NCBI RefSeq assembly: GCF_009905375.1
Contig: NC_133647.1
Span: forward strand, 138,255,263 to 138,319,262
DNA from: Apium graveolens
Taxonomy: Eukaryota > Streptophyta > Magnoliopsida > Apiales > Apiaceae
DNA: 64,000 bases
Reading direction: 5' to 3'
Shown: one piece after another, positions 35,373-47,588 of the stretch
How the letters are laid out: each line of letters begins with the position of its first letter
Position numbering within the stretch: position 1 is the stretch's first letter
Made by a program: the position numbers and the translations under genes
Notes under the pieces: generated by a model
What the model was told of the DNA's origin: nothing
What the model saw: only the letters and a program-made list of their open reading frames with translations
Database searches by the model: none

Positions 35373-36600
35373 CTGATAACCCATAATGATTCATCTACAG
35401 CGGGAACCTAATACACCCGAGAGAAGATCCCTCAAAGTGTATTCAATGTGGTAATAACAAGTTGTAAGGGTGAATCAGTAGTGCGTCTATCATATATATA
35501 TATATATAAAAATAATTATGTATCTGTGTCTATCCCCTATAAATCTTAAGAGGTACTTGAACTGCTAGTTAGCAAGAGTTTAAATAAACTATGATGGAAA
35601 CAATTTTGGATCAGAATTTGATAAACTCTGATGGACCAAATACTGTATCAGGATTTATAAACTCTGAACGGGATTAAGTTGTAAGATTGGATGTTAGCAG
35701 TATATCTTTGGAGATGTCCAACTAAGCGAATGTAATTGTGAGGTCGCAATTAGAGAAAAGGGTTACTTCTTCGAGTATTCGTCGAACAGGATCGAGACAT
35801 GACCATAACGCCTCAAATCATAATCTTTGACTTGTTGTCGTCTACGGAGCATGGTTACATAAACGGATAAAGATTCTAGATGAAATATTTTATCTATATC
35901 CGATAGCCATCGAAGCGGGGATTCAGGACAGTTTAAACCCTTGATATTCAAGGTGAATATTTTTTAGATAATCCCTTGAACAAAATTTCTCAATACGTCT
36001 ATGTTCCAGAGTAGGGCCATGTAATCAGTAAATTTTTTTATCTCTGTTTCATATATAAGTATTTTGGTTGCTGATCATATAAAAATGGGGTATTTATAAT
36101 ATTTTTTCTTTGTTTGAAATATAATTCGAATAGTTACTATGAAAAGTAAAACCCGAAATCAGTTTGGAGTCGAAAATTTTCTTATTGAGATTCGGTTAAA
36201 AATTTCAAGTCGGGATTAAATATATACATGACACAAATGAAGTGTAAATGAGGTTCGATGAAAATAACATTTATACTCTCGTTAATGTTATCTAATTATC
36301 AATTAGGTTCGATAAATGGTGTTAATATTTAATTCATTTTTGTTTTACATCATTATTGAAAATATATCCCCTGTACTTTGAAGTTCGTTTATTTGAAATG
36401 TTCAAGTTATATAACACTACAAGGTGTGTACATTTACTTGTATTAGTAATTCATTAATATTTAGGAAACTATTATTGTTACCAAAATTCAATTAGCTCGT
36501 CAGGTCCAGATAGAGGTAGAAAAAAAAGCAGAAAAAAAGCAAGTAATAAATGTAACTAGTTATGTGCTTGCAAAATTTAGAGCAACAAACTTTTCCGGCA
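35373..36600. other. COP-D 3' untranslated remnant and intergenic DNA
   Basis: 35,373-35,945 aligns with the 3' untranslated region of COP-F (reverse complement of 39,640-40,213), including tgtattcaatgtggtaataacaag. It is non-coding, with a short TA run at 35,493. From about 35,945 to 36,600 I see AT-rich DNA with no element ends or genes; it probably is the upstream region of the NAC gene. Confidence 0.6.
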
Positions 36601-36847
36601 AAATCAGTACTTATATATACTGAGACAAATACCCCGATATAGAGCTTACAAAAAAATATTAGATACAGAGAGAGAGAGTTGTAACTTGATCAAGATTATT
36701 GATCAAGAAGAGTAACAAAAAAATCTCGAGAGAGAGAGAGAGTTGTAACTTGATCAAGATTATTGATTAAGAAGAGTATCAAAATATCTTATAGATAGAT
36801 AGAGAGAGCGAGGGAGGGAGAGAGCGCGAGAGTTGCAAAAAGAAGAC
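36600..36847 (+). promoter_or_regulatory. NAC gene promoter and 5' leader
   Basis: A TATA-like acttatatatactg lies at 36,608-36,621, about 230 bp before the ATG. The leader is rich in GA runs. A 50-bp segment containing gttgtaacttgatcaag and its neighbours is repeated 64 bp apart (starting near 36,669 and 36,733). A last GAGAGAGCGAGGGAGGGAG run precedes the ATG. The transcription start is inferred. Confidence 0.5.
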
Positions 36848-37438
36848 ATGGCCGACATTGTGCCGATTGGTTACTATTTCAGGCCCACTGATGAAGATTT
36901 GGTGGTTGGGTATCTTAACCCCAGAAACAGGGGTGCAGCATTGCCCTCCAATGCGATTGAGTTTGTGAATGTGTATGGTTGAAATCCGTGGGAGCTCTTT
37001 CCTATCCATGACGGAAGGTGGGTACATGTAGATGAAAATAAGCTCGTTCGCTACGTTTTTACGACATTAGTTCGTATTAGTACAAGGGTGTCACGTCAAG
37101 CAGGCGATGGAGTTTGGAATACAGTAACAGGTGCAAGAACTGTTCTCGACAACGCTCAGCGTGTTGTTGGTTACAAAAGAACTTTCGTCTTTGAATTGAA
37201 TAGCATCCAGCCTGATCCTAGCATTCCCCTTGGTCGCTGGACCATGATTGAATACGGAGAACAAGTTGGCGAGGTGAATGTTATTGGAGTTCTACAGGTT
37301 GATCGAACCCAGCATACAAAAACTAACATAAATGGTAAGTCCAAGGAAGTAGGTGACAACAGTGGAGGGTCTAAAGGTGGACCGAGCAAGCGTGGGGGTC
37401 ATGAAGGCGGACCGAGCAAGCGCCTTAAGGTTTCTTGA
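36848..37438 (+). pseudogene. NAC-domain transcription factor-like gene with one in-frame stop
   Basis: NAC proteins are plant-specific DNA-binding transcription factors acting in the nucleus. From ATG at 36,848 the frame reads IGYYFRPTDEDLVVGYL (subdomain A), VYG-stop-NPWEL (subdomain B), RYVFTTLVR (C), SRQAGDGVWNTVTGAR and VVGYKRTFVFELN (D), and GRWTMIEYG (E), in the canonical order. The TGA is codon 45 (36,980-36,982); one base change from GGA would explain it. Past it the same frame stays open to TGA at 37,436, giving 196 codons. Most NAC genes have introns in the domain and a long activation tail; this has neither, only a basic Gly-Lys tail with a repeated GGPSKR and a final SKRLKVS. It could be a retrocopy or a small intronless NAC. 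Conserved reading beyond the stop suggests recent loss. Confidence 0.85.
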
Positions 37439-38384
37439 TTGCTTTTGATGTCTTACTGCTACTACAAAGGAGATAGGAGAAACCTTGATTAGTAGTTAAT
37501 TTTGTGGTGAGTTCTTGGCTATGGTCATAAATGAAGACTATAGCTTCTGGGTTATGTTTAGATAATATAGTGTATTTTTGGCGTTCTAAATAGTTCATCT
37601 GTTTTAAGTCTAGACTTTTCAGAGTCGTTTGTATTCTTTGCATTCGGAGCTGTTTCTTAACGATTCAACAAGTGGGGAAAAGCCCCTTGTCGATTTGTTG
37701 TCGTGGTTGTATCTTGGGTATATGCAGGTGTCGGGTCTTGTTCAGATAGTTGATTGTTTTTAGTCTTGATTAATATGTAGAGTGTGGAGTCTGTAATAGC
37801 AAGGAGTTCAAACTAATGCAATTCTTTGGGATTTTCCTTTTACTTGTAAGTTGCATGGAATTAATGCTATCTGTTACTTTTTTAGTATGTTCTTGTTTGT
37901 TCATTTTTACCTTCATGTACACTGCCATCATTTGATGACTTGTGTTGTCTTTATTGCTAAGGGAAACACTGTAACCTTATTCTTCTATCTGTTTAAATTG
38001 TTAGAGGTTAAGTATAGAGATCCTTTAGGTAGTAATTATGAAATTTTTTGTACTAGTTACAATTTCTTGCGTTTTGTTTGTGTTCTGTTTCTTGATTAGT
38101 GAGTAAATAATAAGGGGGTGTATATGATCTTCATTGTTTGCCTTGACTGAATTGCCATGAGCTGCCCTGTTTACTAGGATGGACATGAGCTACCCTGTTT
38201 TTACCTTATATTCCTTAACAAAGCACCCTGCAGTACTTAGTGATCAGATAGTATGACCAGTAAAAACGTATATTCAGTACCAAGTGTTTGAATGTACTTA
38301 GTGATCAGATAGTATGGCCAGTAAAAACGTATATTCAGTACCAAGTGTTTGATTCAAACACTTATAATCAATGCATGTATGTAT
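37439..38384. other. NAC 3' flank and intergenic DNA
   Basis: T-rich sequence right after the NAC stop resembles a 3' untranslated region, but no clear polyadenylation set is visible. I see no further gene up to COP-F, only the 61-bp duplication listed separately. Confidence 0.5.
38233..38352. repeat. 61-bp tandem duplication
   Basis: Units begin gtacttagtgatcagatag at 38,233 and 38,294 and run through accaagtgtttga; one G/A difference seen. It lies directly before the COP-F insertion site. Confidence 0.93.
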
Positions 38385-39639
38385 TGTTGGAAATAATAAT
38401 AACTATTACAACAATAAAGACAATTATATATTGTATTTAACAAGGAAAGGCTAAGATAACAGTTAACGCAACAAAGCACACAGATAAATAATAAATAAAT
38501 TAGTAACTGAAATACCGAAGACAGAACATAAATTGTACTCGTAATCATAGCATTAACAGAGCGATATAGTGACTGGAAAAGATGGTAGCCAACATATACA
38601 AAATACCAAGAAAAATTACAGTTGAATCGTCAGGTCTTATTCGAAGTCCTGACTGCTCTTGAAGAGATAATTGCCCCCACCTGCTGCGTTGGGATGTTTG
38701 CAATGTCTTCACAGGATAAAAAAACTCGGAGTTATATGTTTACAGCAGCAACAAGAACCTCCACCTCGACTAGCACCTAAGTCATCGGAAAAAAATAAAG
38801 CAGCTCGGACTTGTGTTTGGGAGAAGAGAGAATGCAGAGAAGAGAATGTAATTGTGTTGTGTGTGAAACCTCAGCTACTTAGTCCTCTATTTATAGTAGA
38901 GGCTAAGTGTAACTGACCACATTATTAATATAAGAATTAAACTGCACAATTAATAAAATAAATCAAAACTGATGAATTTTGAATTTCAATTACAATTGTA
39001 ACAGTTTTACATTTATCACTCACATTATTATATCAGATTTAATATTTAATTTGAAATATTATTATCAGTTACAATGAATATATTATAGTCCAGGTTCAAT
39101 GTATCAAATGAATTTGACTAAGCCCACTCACAAACTGACTTAGCCCAATTCAACAACCGAACCTAGCCCAACAATAATAACCAGGCTCAAAATGATAAAT
39201 AAATTCTAATTAAAACGCAGGTCGCCTCGCCTACGCGAGACGCAGAGACATTCGCCCAAATCGCCCTTCGACCCGGCCCGGCCCGGTGCGGGGCGGGGCG
39301 GGGCGGTGGCAGCGCGCGTGTGTGTGCACGTGAAGCACATAACAACACCATGGACCATCATACACCTTAGTAGTTATATACTACCCATGTGTGTGATACC
39401 ATATAAAGCCTATACCCCTATTAATTATTTTCAATGTGGGACAAAAATACACTCTCTTTTTCCAAGCTTCATGAAGCTAACTTCATGTCACATTTTCTAT
39501 GGATTTCATTAAGCAAAATTCTTAAAAGCATATATGAAAGTTTAAGTTCACATATCATGGAACAACTTCCAACCAGTAGATTTTAGGATTATTATCAAGA
39601 ACATAATAAAATTATGATCTAAAATCCAATTTTTTAACA
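38385..39639 (-). repeat. COP-F 3' LTR
   Basis: 1,255 bp; on the plus strand TGTTGGAAATAAT to TTTTTTAACA. A minus-strand TATAAATAG box at 38,895-38,887 matches one in the 5' LTR (about 52,187). A GC island at 39,222-39,325 contains repeated GGGGC and CCCGG units. Confidence 0.92.
39222..39325. other. GC-rich island with G-runs in COP-F 3' LTR
   Basis: Three consecutive GGGGC units followed by GG on the plus strand (39,292-39,306) could form a G-quadruplex. The matching part of the 5' LTR (52,590-52,670) is also GC-rich but lacks the G4-like run. On COP-F's sense strand this is C-rich. Confidence 0.6.
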
Positions 39640-40213
39640 ATCCCCCACAAATCCATACAGAATTGCGATCAGGTCTTTCATCATGACTTGTTTTTCAGAG
39701 TAGGTACCCTTCCGAGTTTGAACCCTCCTAAGTCCTCTACTTCAATGGCTACCGGATTCAGATGGAATGTTTCACCTTGAATCTTAATCTGTTTAGTATA
39801 ACCATGTTCCACAGACGACGATAAGTCAACGGCTATGGTGCCAATCTACGGCTTTGAGACATTAATGATCTTGACTCGATCCTGTTCGGCGAATGCTTCA
39901 AGGAATAACCCTTTCCTCTAATTGTGACCACACAATTATATTCGCTTAGCTGGGCATCTCCAGAGATATACTGCCTCTATCTCGTCAAATGACTTGACCC
40001 CATTCAGAGTTTCTAACACTCTTACTTTTCTAGCAGTGTCCGTACATTCTAGGTTTACAGGGGATAGACTCAGATACTGTAGTATCATCTATGTAGCAAA
40101 GGTACTACCAATTCATCCTTACAGCTTGTTATTACCACATTGAATACACTTCGAGAGATCTCCTCTCATGTGTATTGGGTTCCCACTGTTGATGAATTAT
40201 GATGGGTTTACAG
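39640..40213 (-). other. COP-F 3' untranslated region and polypurine tract
   Basis: Minus strand TTTGTGGGGGAT (39,651-39,640) abuts the 3' LTR and acts as the polypurine tract by position. The rest is non-coding and homologous to COP-D 35,373-35,945. Confidence 0.75.
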
Positions 40214-41443
40214 TCACATCCCCAACCTTGACTTGAGGACCACTACAGGTTCCAGTCCCTTAGTCAAAGGATCAGCTATATTATTCTAAGTTCCTATGAA
40301 CTCTATAGCTATAATCCTATCAGACACTAAACCCCTTATAGACTTGAGTCTAACTTGGATGTGTCTCTTTGTTTTAGCATTATGCTTTTTACTGCTAATC
40401 TTGTCGATAGTTGTTCGACCACCATAGTGAATAACAATAGCAGGAAGCTGTCTGCTTACTACAGGTATTGCAGACATAAGTCCGTGTAACCATTCAGCTT
40501 CCATCCCTGTGGCATCAAGTGCACACAACTCAGCCTCAAATGTAGACCGAGTCACTATAGTCTGTCTGCTTGACTTTCAGGATATTGCTCCACCTGCCAA
40601 GGTGAACACATATCCAGTCACTCCATTGGAACCATACTTCTTAGCTATCCAACTTGCATCACTGTACCCTTCAAGAACACCAGGAAATATCCTGTAGTGT
40701 AAACTAAGGTACATTGTGCCTCTTAGATATATAAGTACTCTATCAAGAGCATCCCAATGAGTTCTGTTTGGACAGCTTGTATATCTAGCCAACTTAGACA
40801 CAAAATATGAAATATCTGGTCTAGTACAGTTAGCTAGATACTATAAACTCCCAATAATCTGAGAATACCTCAACTGAGACACAGGAACTCCTGGAGTATT
40901 CTTCACAAGGGAAACTTTAGAATCATAAGGTGTACTAGCGATTCTACACCGTGAATAACCATATTTTTCAAGTATAGATTTCTCTATATAATGAGATTGA
41001 GTCAAGGTTATTCCCTCAGCTGACTGAATCAGTTTGATTCCAAGAATCACACTAGCCTCACCCATATCCTTCATTTCAAAGTGCCTTTTCAAGAATTCTT
41101 TTGTCTCGTTAATAATCTTAATATTGGTTCCAAACAGTAAGATGTCATCTACATATAGGCACAAGATAACACACTCACTACCTTTAACTTTAGTGTAGAC
41201 ACACTTGTCACTTTCATTAATCTTATAACTGAATGGCAATACAGTTTCATCAAACTTTTTATGCCAATCTCTGGGAGCTTGTTTCAAGTCGTAGATGGAC
41301 TTGATTAACTTACATACTTTCCTTTCATTGCTAGATGCAATAAATCCCTCAGGTTGGTCCATATAAATCTCTTCTTCAAGTTCACCATGAAGAAAAGTGG
41401 TATTTACATCCATCTGATGAATGATAAGACCATGGATGGAAGC
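40214..41443 (-). pseudogene. COP-F pol, RT and RNase H (three nonsense codons)
   Basis: Single minus-strand frame from the COP-J insertion point to TGA at 40,216-40,214. It holds IIHQMDVNTTFLHGELEEEI with an RT catalytic Asp, YDLKQAPRDWHKKF, CLYVDDILLFGT with the YVDD box, MGEASVILGIKL, then RNase H with EGYSDASWIAKK (Asp) and RSTFEAELCALDA (Glu). In-frame stops occur at about 40,841, 40,577 and 40,286, but no frameshift is apparent, so it decays more slowly than COP-D. The N-terminal RT continues at 48,878. Confidence 0.9.
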
Positions 41444-41448
41444 CAATG

Positions 41449-42746
41449 TGTTAGGTACCAATATGTTTGTAGAAGGGGGGGTTGAATACAAACTATACCG
41501 TTTAATCAAATTTAATGCGGAATAAAATATTGAAATAAAATTCAAGTTAAATAAAACTATTATTAAACTTGAAAGATGTTACAACAACGGTATCGATTAC
41601 AAGGGATTAATCTCAAATTAATTATCACAAATCTAGAATAAATTCGACATGAAATTTTTCTATTTTTGCAATAAAAAGATCAAATATTAGAAGCAATTTG
41701 AGATTAAGTTCTAGGGATTTTGATCCGCTAGATAGTTACACAAGAACAAGAGAATGATTTCTAGTGGTTTAGATTTAACTATAAATGCTAGAAATTAATG
41801 TTCTTGAATTTAACAGTCGAAGATGAAAAGTTTCTGCTGCTCTGTTCTGTCTGTTCTTGAGTAGTTGAGTGTATTCAATATTTTTCTTTATTGTCTGCTG
41901 CTATTGACATTTATAATTCAATCACTAGAATTGAATTGTGCTGGCAAGACAATCGGTGAGACAATTGAATGAACTTGTATGACTTTCGGCAAGACTATTG
42001 AATGAACTGACAAGACTATCAAATTGAACTGGCAAGATAATTCTCCTCCCTGCTAGAACTTTCGGTGAGACAATTTGAAATGACCTAGCATGATAATCGG
42101 TATGACAGTCTGGATTGTCATGCCAGTTCAAGTTTAATTGTCTTATTGAATTAAAACTGATTTTAATTCAAATACACTTCTGAAAATCAATAATATTAAT
42201 TCGAAATTAATTAATTAATTAATTCAATTAATCAATAAATTAATCTTTGCAGATATAATTTATTTTCTTAATTAAATTATATGACTTAATTAATTAATAG
42301 AGAATTAATACTACTCTTGAACTGCAACTATTCTTCTGAAAATCTTCTGAAGATTATGAATCAATTCCACCACTTCAATGTTGACACTCGATGTGCTATC
42401 TGGTTCATGAGTGACTAACTTCCGTGACGTTTCTTCATGACTTGACTTTGATAACTTGATTTTCTTTAGAATAAATCCCTGTAATTATCTGATACCCTGA
42501 CAAGATCTCTATCACTTGATTAAATCCACTATCTTGATTTATATCACTGAGGCTTGATCAATTTCTTGAACTTCTTCCAGTGAATTAATTCCTCAAGTCT
42601 GTAGATGAATATTATTTCTGAATCCTTTGACAGATGTTACTTTGTGAGATCTCTTTGACGGTAGATCCACTATTTACTTGTTACATTCTTATTTGAGTTG
42701 AGTTAAATCTTCGAATAAACAAATAGGATATGATATATGCCTTTCA
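41449..42746 (-). repeat. COP-J 3' LTR
   Basis: 1,298 bp; plus-strand TGTTAGGTACC to GCCTTTCA. Contains CGGTATGAC/GTCATACCG-related motifs between 41,940 and 42,130, more degenerate than in COP-C. Confidence 0.93.
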
Positions 42747-43635
42747 ATATCCCCCTATTTGTTTGTTAGACAATAACAACAAATACCTAGAGGATAACCC
42801 AACTAACAAATAAGAAAAAGATGTAAACAGAAATGCAAAGTAAATAGCAGAAAAGTTCTGGAAAACATTTAACATTTTCCAGGTTCCAAATAGATGTTCC
42901 TCTGGACTGAACATATCTTCAAGTAGTTCCATCTTCTTTTATACAACCACATTTCCTGATGAGAAGCACATATCTCTGTTGCTTCTCCCCCTATAAGAAT
43001 CAACTGCTTAAAGGAGATCACCTTGTGTTTACCACTTCTCCCGTACAATAGGATCCGTAGTTACAAACGACAATGGTGTGGTGTAGTGTACATATGCTTT
43101 ACCTTTTTCTTTTTCTTTCCTCCCTCCTATTTCTCCCCCTTAGTTGAGGAATCCTCCAAACTATTACTTAAGCTTTTATCTCCCCCTTAGAGAAGGAATG
43201 TATGCCGTTGTCTGAAGGAGTTCTCATGTTTCACTTGGTTGGAAAAGAAATAACAAGTAGTTTCTCTTTCTTCCTCACTGTGACTGTGTGATTCTGTTTA
43301 GTGTACCTCACATGTGTTTCACTCTTCTCTCCACTCGTGTTTACACTCATTCTTACAAGTGTATCACTCCTCTCATAGCTCCAAAATTCAGCTGTACCTG
43401 CAAGGAAAATCACCTTAGCCATCCTTAAGGAGGTCACAGGTGGTGCAATGGGAGTTCACAAATCCCCATCCTTGTTAAACTCGTCAGATGAATCTGAGTC
43501 ATAATCTACAAGTTGCTAGTTTCCCTTTTAGGGTTCCAGATTTGAACTCTGGGAAGGTAAACAATGATCCAACGAATTTAGCATAAAGATCAAAGTTCCC
43601 TTCTAATATCTGTGAAGACATTTCCTTGTGACTCA
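42747..43635 (-). other. COP-J 3' untranslated region with polypurine tracts
   Basis: AGGGGGA-type tracts on the minus strand at about 42,752 (next to the LTR), 43,000, 43,135 and 43,185, matching the COP-C set. Otherwise non-coding. Confidence 0.7.
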
Positions 43636-44240
43636 TCAGGTAATATCTGAATCATTGTCAACAAGTTGTCGATCTGCGCCTATGTCATATCCACTATCCG
43701 CAGATACATTCAGGGGATTTAAGCCTGAGGAGGTAAACACTGACCACTGACATATGGTTATTGGATCAGTATCCTCTCCTAACACCTGTAAAGGCAATTG
43801 GTCCATTAAAGAACCTTGAACAATCGAATCTGACCTTAAAATGGTCAAAACTCTTGTTTCCTTCAACTCATCCTTTGTGTGTGTGACCTTTCCTTGTGCA
43901 TCAATAATTGTTTATGTTTGAGGTGGTGAAACTACATCGGATGCCTTGGCCGACATGCAAATTTCAATAGACGCACCCTGTTGAGAGAATGAATCTAGTA
44001 ACTATTTTTGTGCCATTTCAGCCATTACTACTCATCTTTGTAGGAGACAGAGCTGCTGGGTTGACTTCAGAACCTTTCTTATGTGGTGCACTAAGGCACT
44101 ATCTCCCTCACGCTCATTCATACTTCATTTTAGTGGTAAGAGAGTGTTGGTTGGTTCTGTTTCTGTGTTTGTCTTTACAGTCTGAGATAGAAGTTGTGGG
44201 TTTTCAACCTCATGACTATCAATGAAAGAAGGCCATTGGA
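43636..44240 (-). pseudogene. Conserved ORF remnant in COP-J (unknown)
   Basis: Homologue of the COP-C remnant on the minus strand. SFIDSHEVENPQLLSQ, TETEPTNT, DSALVHHIRKV, DSFSQQGASIEI, then a stop after SPPQT shared with COP-C, and an open 76-codon end with DSIVQGSLMDQLPLQVLGED to GADRQLVDNDSDIT. Most residues agree between copies while third positions also vary. Function unknown. Two stops not found in COP-C lie upstream. Confidence 0.55.
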
Positions 44241-44988
44241 GGCTGAACCTGTATCACAGAACATATGGCAATAGAGATAAAATGTACTTAAGATCTATAA
44301 TGAATGAAAATCATACATTTATTCTTTTGAGAGAAATGATGTACAATAGTGATTTCAAAAGATTTTAAAAAGAAATAAGAAATCACTAATGTAGAAAGAA
44401 GTTTGATTTTCTCCTAAAACTGTTCGAGTGCACAAGTCTGTTTTTATGCCTAAAAAGATAAATGATTTGATAAGACACAGACTGATGACCTAGCAGTATT
44501 AGGAAGAGAAAGAGAGATTTGTCTTTCAATATGAATGAGTTTTTGTTAAAGCATTGATCACTTAGGGTAAAGTCTAAGTAATTCTCATTCATGTCAAAAA
44601 CTCCATATTCTATCTTAATAAAATTATAATCAACAACATTGTTTGTTGAAAAATAATATTAATAAGAATGACTATGCTGCTGATTTCAAATTATAGTGAA
44701 TCTTTCAGATATAACAACTTATATAAATTTACTAGAACTTAAAATCTCACAACAATCTGCAATAAAATATTAACAATATATCATTGACCGATACTTGTCA
44801 AGTACTTTAGATACCAATAATTATGTTGCATATAATTTTAATATAATAAAAAAATATCAAAGAACTAAATACCAAATATCTATCAAAGAGATATCAGCAT
44901 TCAATTTCATATATCATACAATTGTTAACTCCCAACAACTGTAATATCTCAACCGATATTTACAATTACAGAAAGTACAAATAAAAAC
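44241..44988. other. COP-J AT-rich non-coding stretch
   Basis: Counterpart of COP-C 21,641-22,159, longer by about 200 bp owing to an insertion-like difference around 44,400-44,530. No gene seen. Confidence 0.55.
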
Positions 44989-45229
44989 TTATATTAATAT
45001 AGAAAAAATACAGAAAATATTTACAAGTTCAATGATAACATTACCAGCTTGCAAACAGCCATATTCCTCAGTTAAACCTTTGTTGTTATCTCCAAAGGTA
45101 ACCCCTGGGCCAGCTTTCTCAACCACATTTGATAGCAGGGCTCTATCTCCGGTCATATGTCTTGACGATCCACTTTCAAGAATCCACACTACCGGTTCCA
45201 CCTGTTTAATGCCCTGCAACACAAATGGA
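44989..45229 (-). pseudogene. COP-J protease fragment
   Basis: Minus strand WILESGSSRHMTGD: the catalytic Asp of the DSG box is Glu here, whereas COP-C keeps Asp. It continues with VTFGDNNKGLTEEYG and ends at GNVIIE, the same pol junction as COP-C. The pol frame lies -1 to gag, behind TTGTGTTGCAG|GG at about 45,224-45,212. Confidence 0.85.
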
Positions 45230-47492
45230 TTAGACCTTCTTCGGAACCCAAACTTGGTTGGGTCCGGCATACTTGTAGAATTGACATTTGTCAGGCAAAA
45301 CAACATTCTTAACTTTAATGTTCTCAACTTTCTCAATGACTGGACATTTGACCTTGTAAACAGCCTTAATAAATATCTGTTTAGGCTTAGGTACAAATGT
45401 CTCCTTTCTAGCCTTAGGAGGACTAGCAGTCTTAGACTAATCATGCTTCCTATTATTCACATGCTGACGAGGAGTAGTCTTATCACTAGAAACATGCTTA
45501 CCATTAAAATAAGCATACATCAAATTAAAAGCACAAGACATACAATTAGGAACACCACATACTTTATGAGAGGGATTAACAACAGGCAAATTATGCATGG
45601 TAGACATGATATTTTTGTTATCCAACTCATGTGTGTATGAGTTAGTCTCAATTGCTTTCACAACTTTGACTGGAACTTTCGACACACTTGGCTTGGAAAC
45701 AACCTTCTCATTAGCACGATCTTCAGCACGTATTTCTTCTTGAATAATAAAGGAGGTCTCATCAAATGGTTCAGCAATTGATCCTTTATAGAGGTGTTTA
45801 TCAACACCCTTAAGCACATGTGGTACTTTCCTACCTTTAGCATAAACATGAGGAGGGGAGTTTATGCCTACTTCTCCAATAGCGGCATTGTAATCAAAAC
45901 CTATTCCAGATGTTTGATTAACAGCTTGCTTACTGTAGAACTCTTTAGCCTTCGAACAAAAATTAAAGTAAGCTTTAACCTTAGTCTCAAGACCGGTGAT
46001 CTTGTCTTTGAAAATAGTTTCGAGTTATCTATAACAGTTAACTCTATTCTCTAGGAAAGATACTTGTTCTTTTAATTTGTCTTGATTAATGTGCACAAGT
46101 CTTAATTCATTGACCTCTTTCTCAAGGTCTTTGATCTGCTGACTTAACAGTTCATTATCACGACGAGCACTATCTAAGGAACCTCCTAGATGATAAACTA
46201 ATTCAGCATCAGTAAATTTTACCTCTTTTCTTGACGATGAAGTATTTCCATCAATAGCCACAAGAGCAAGATTCCCAACTTCTTCATCTTCACTATCAAT
46301 ATCATCCCAGCTTCTTCCCTTTGCCAGATAAGCCCTTTCATATTTACTCTTCTGATTTGAATCATAATAGTTCTTCCTTACTTGCTTTGGCTTCCTACAT
46401 TCTGTGGCAAAATGTCCCAACTCATTGCAGTTAAAGCATCGAATGGTGCTCCGATCAACCATCCATGTTTTGTATCCACCACTGCTGGTGTTAGAGGATG
46501 AAGATCCACCTTTCTGGAATCTGTTATAGTTGGACTTGTACTTGAACTTGGGATTTCTCTTGAATCTGACATTGAAGAATCTCTTGACAATCTGGGCCAT
46601 TGACTCATCTTCCAATTGCTCCAGCTCTTCCAAGGAGTAAAAATCATCACCGGATTGATTTGGAGTAGGAGGATCATATTCTGCTACTAACACATTTTCA
46701 TCAGCCTTGGAAGACTGTACCATTCTCTCTGACTGTTGAGATTGTTGTTGTTGTTGTTGACATTCAACTACTAGAGCAGTAGACGTGCTGACCACTCTAC
46801 CTTTCCCGTAGACTTCCTTCTGCGGAATCTGCTCCAACTCATAGGTTTTTAACACACCATAGAGTCTATCCAAAGAAATCTCACTCAGATCTCTAGCTTC
46901 TCTTATGGCAGTGATTCTATTTTCAAGATGAGTTGGCAGTGTTAAAAAGGAACTTTTTGTTGATCTCCCTGATTGAATAATATTTTCCATTTATGTTCAG
47001 GTTGTTGATCAATGCATTGTACCTCTCGAACACTTCAGTAATTCCTTCTCCTGGATTGGATTTAAAATGTTCATATTCAGAGGTTAGCATCTCTAACTTG
47101 TTCTCCCTAACTTCCTCTGTGCCTTCATTAATTACCTCAATAGTTTCCCAGATGTGTTTGGAATTTTTACAGTTCATCACATGTCTGTTCATCAAGGAAT
47201 CAAGGGAATCAACTAAAATTAATTGAAGGCTGACATCCAAGGAGGCTTCTTCCTTTTCAGCAGAAGTAAAATCCTCAGGCTCTTTTGCATAGGTTCTAGC
47301 TTTGGTAATTACAACATTATCTTCTATAACCTCTGGTTCAATAACCATCGGAATTTTTGGACCCTTCTTTAACAAGTTCAGATATTTGGGATTTGCCACT
47401 TGTAAAAACAAGAGCATCTTCTTCTTCCACATAATATAATTTTCTTTATCAAATAGTGGAATTTTAACGGTTCCAACTTTTTGTGAAGTCAT
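45230..47492 (-). pseudogene. COP-J gag
   Basis: ATG at 47,492 (MTSQKVGTVKIPLFDKENY), stop TAA at 45,232-45,230 after VWVPKKV. Layout as in COP-C: UBN2-type core, Q-rich linker, zinc knuckle CFNCNELGHFATEC (intact), acidic patch, coiled coil, Cys cluster CGVPNCMSCAFN. One extra T in a T-run near 46,945 shifts the frame, and stops occur at 46,025 and 45,437. None of these lesions is shared with COP-C, so the shared ancestor had an intact gag. Confidence 0.92.
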
Positions 47493-47574
47493 TATGAATT
47501 TTTGAATAAATAAAAATTCAAGGAGTTGAAAAATCACAAAAGTCTAGGATCTTGATTTGTTCGTTAATCAGAAG

Positions 47575-47586
47575 GCTCTGATACCA
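47575..47586 (-). other. COP-J primer binding site
   Basis: TGGTATCAGAGC on the minus strand, two bases from the 5' LTR. Confidence 0.95.
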
Positions 47587-47588
47587 AT

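Larger units (their letters stand above)
28604..35945 (+). mobile_element. COP-D: Ty1/Copia element, 5' part off-window
   Basis: Plus-strand Copia of the same family as COP-F. Its left part was separated by COP-B and lies beyond the window. Visible: gag zinc knuckle, protease remnant, integrase, RT, RNase H and 3' untranslated region. LTR-E interrupts it between integrase and RT. Homology with COP-F's 3' region fades at about 35,940, before any recognisable polypurine tract or LTR, so the 3' end seems lost. Many stops, frameshifts and small deletions make it one of the oldest units here. Confidence 0.82.

Noticed and set aside
36600..36850. GA-repeat leader of the NAC gene as a transposon end
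   Set aside because: No TG..CA ends or target duplication; the duplication is a local 64-bp copy.
37851..38099. 82-codon frame downstream of the NAC gene
   Set aside because: Composition-driven, hydrophobic, no context; more likely 3' flank.
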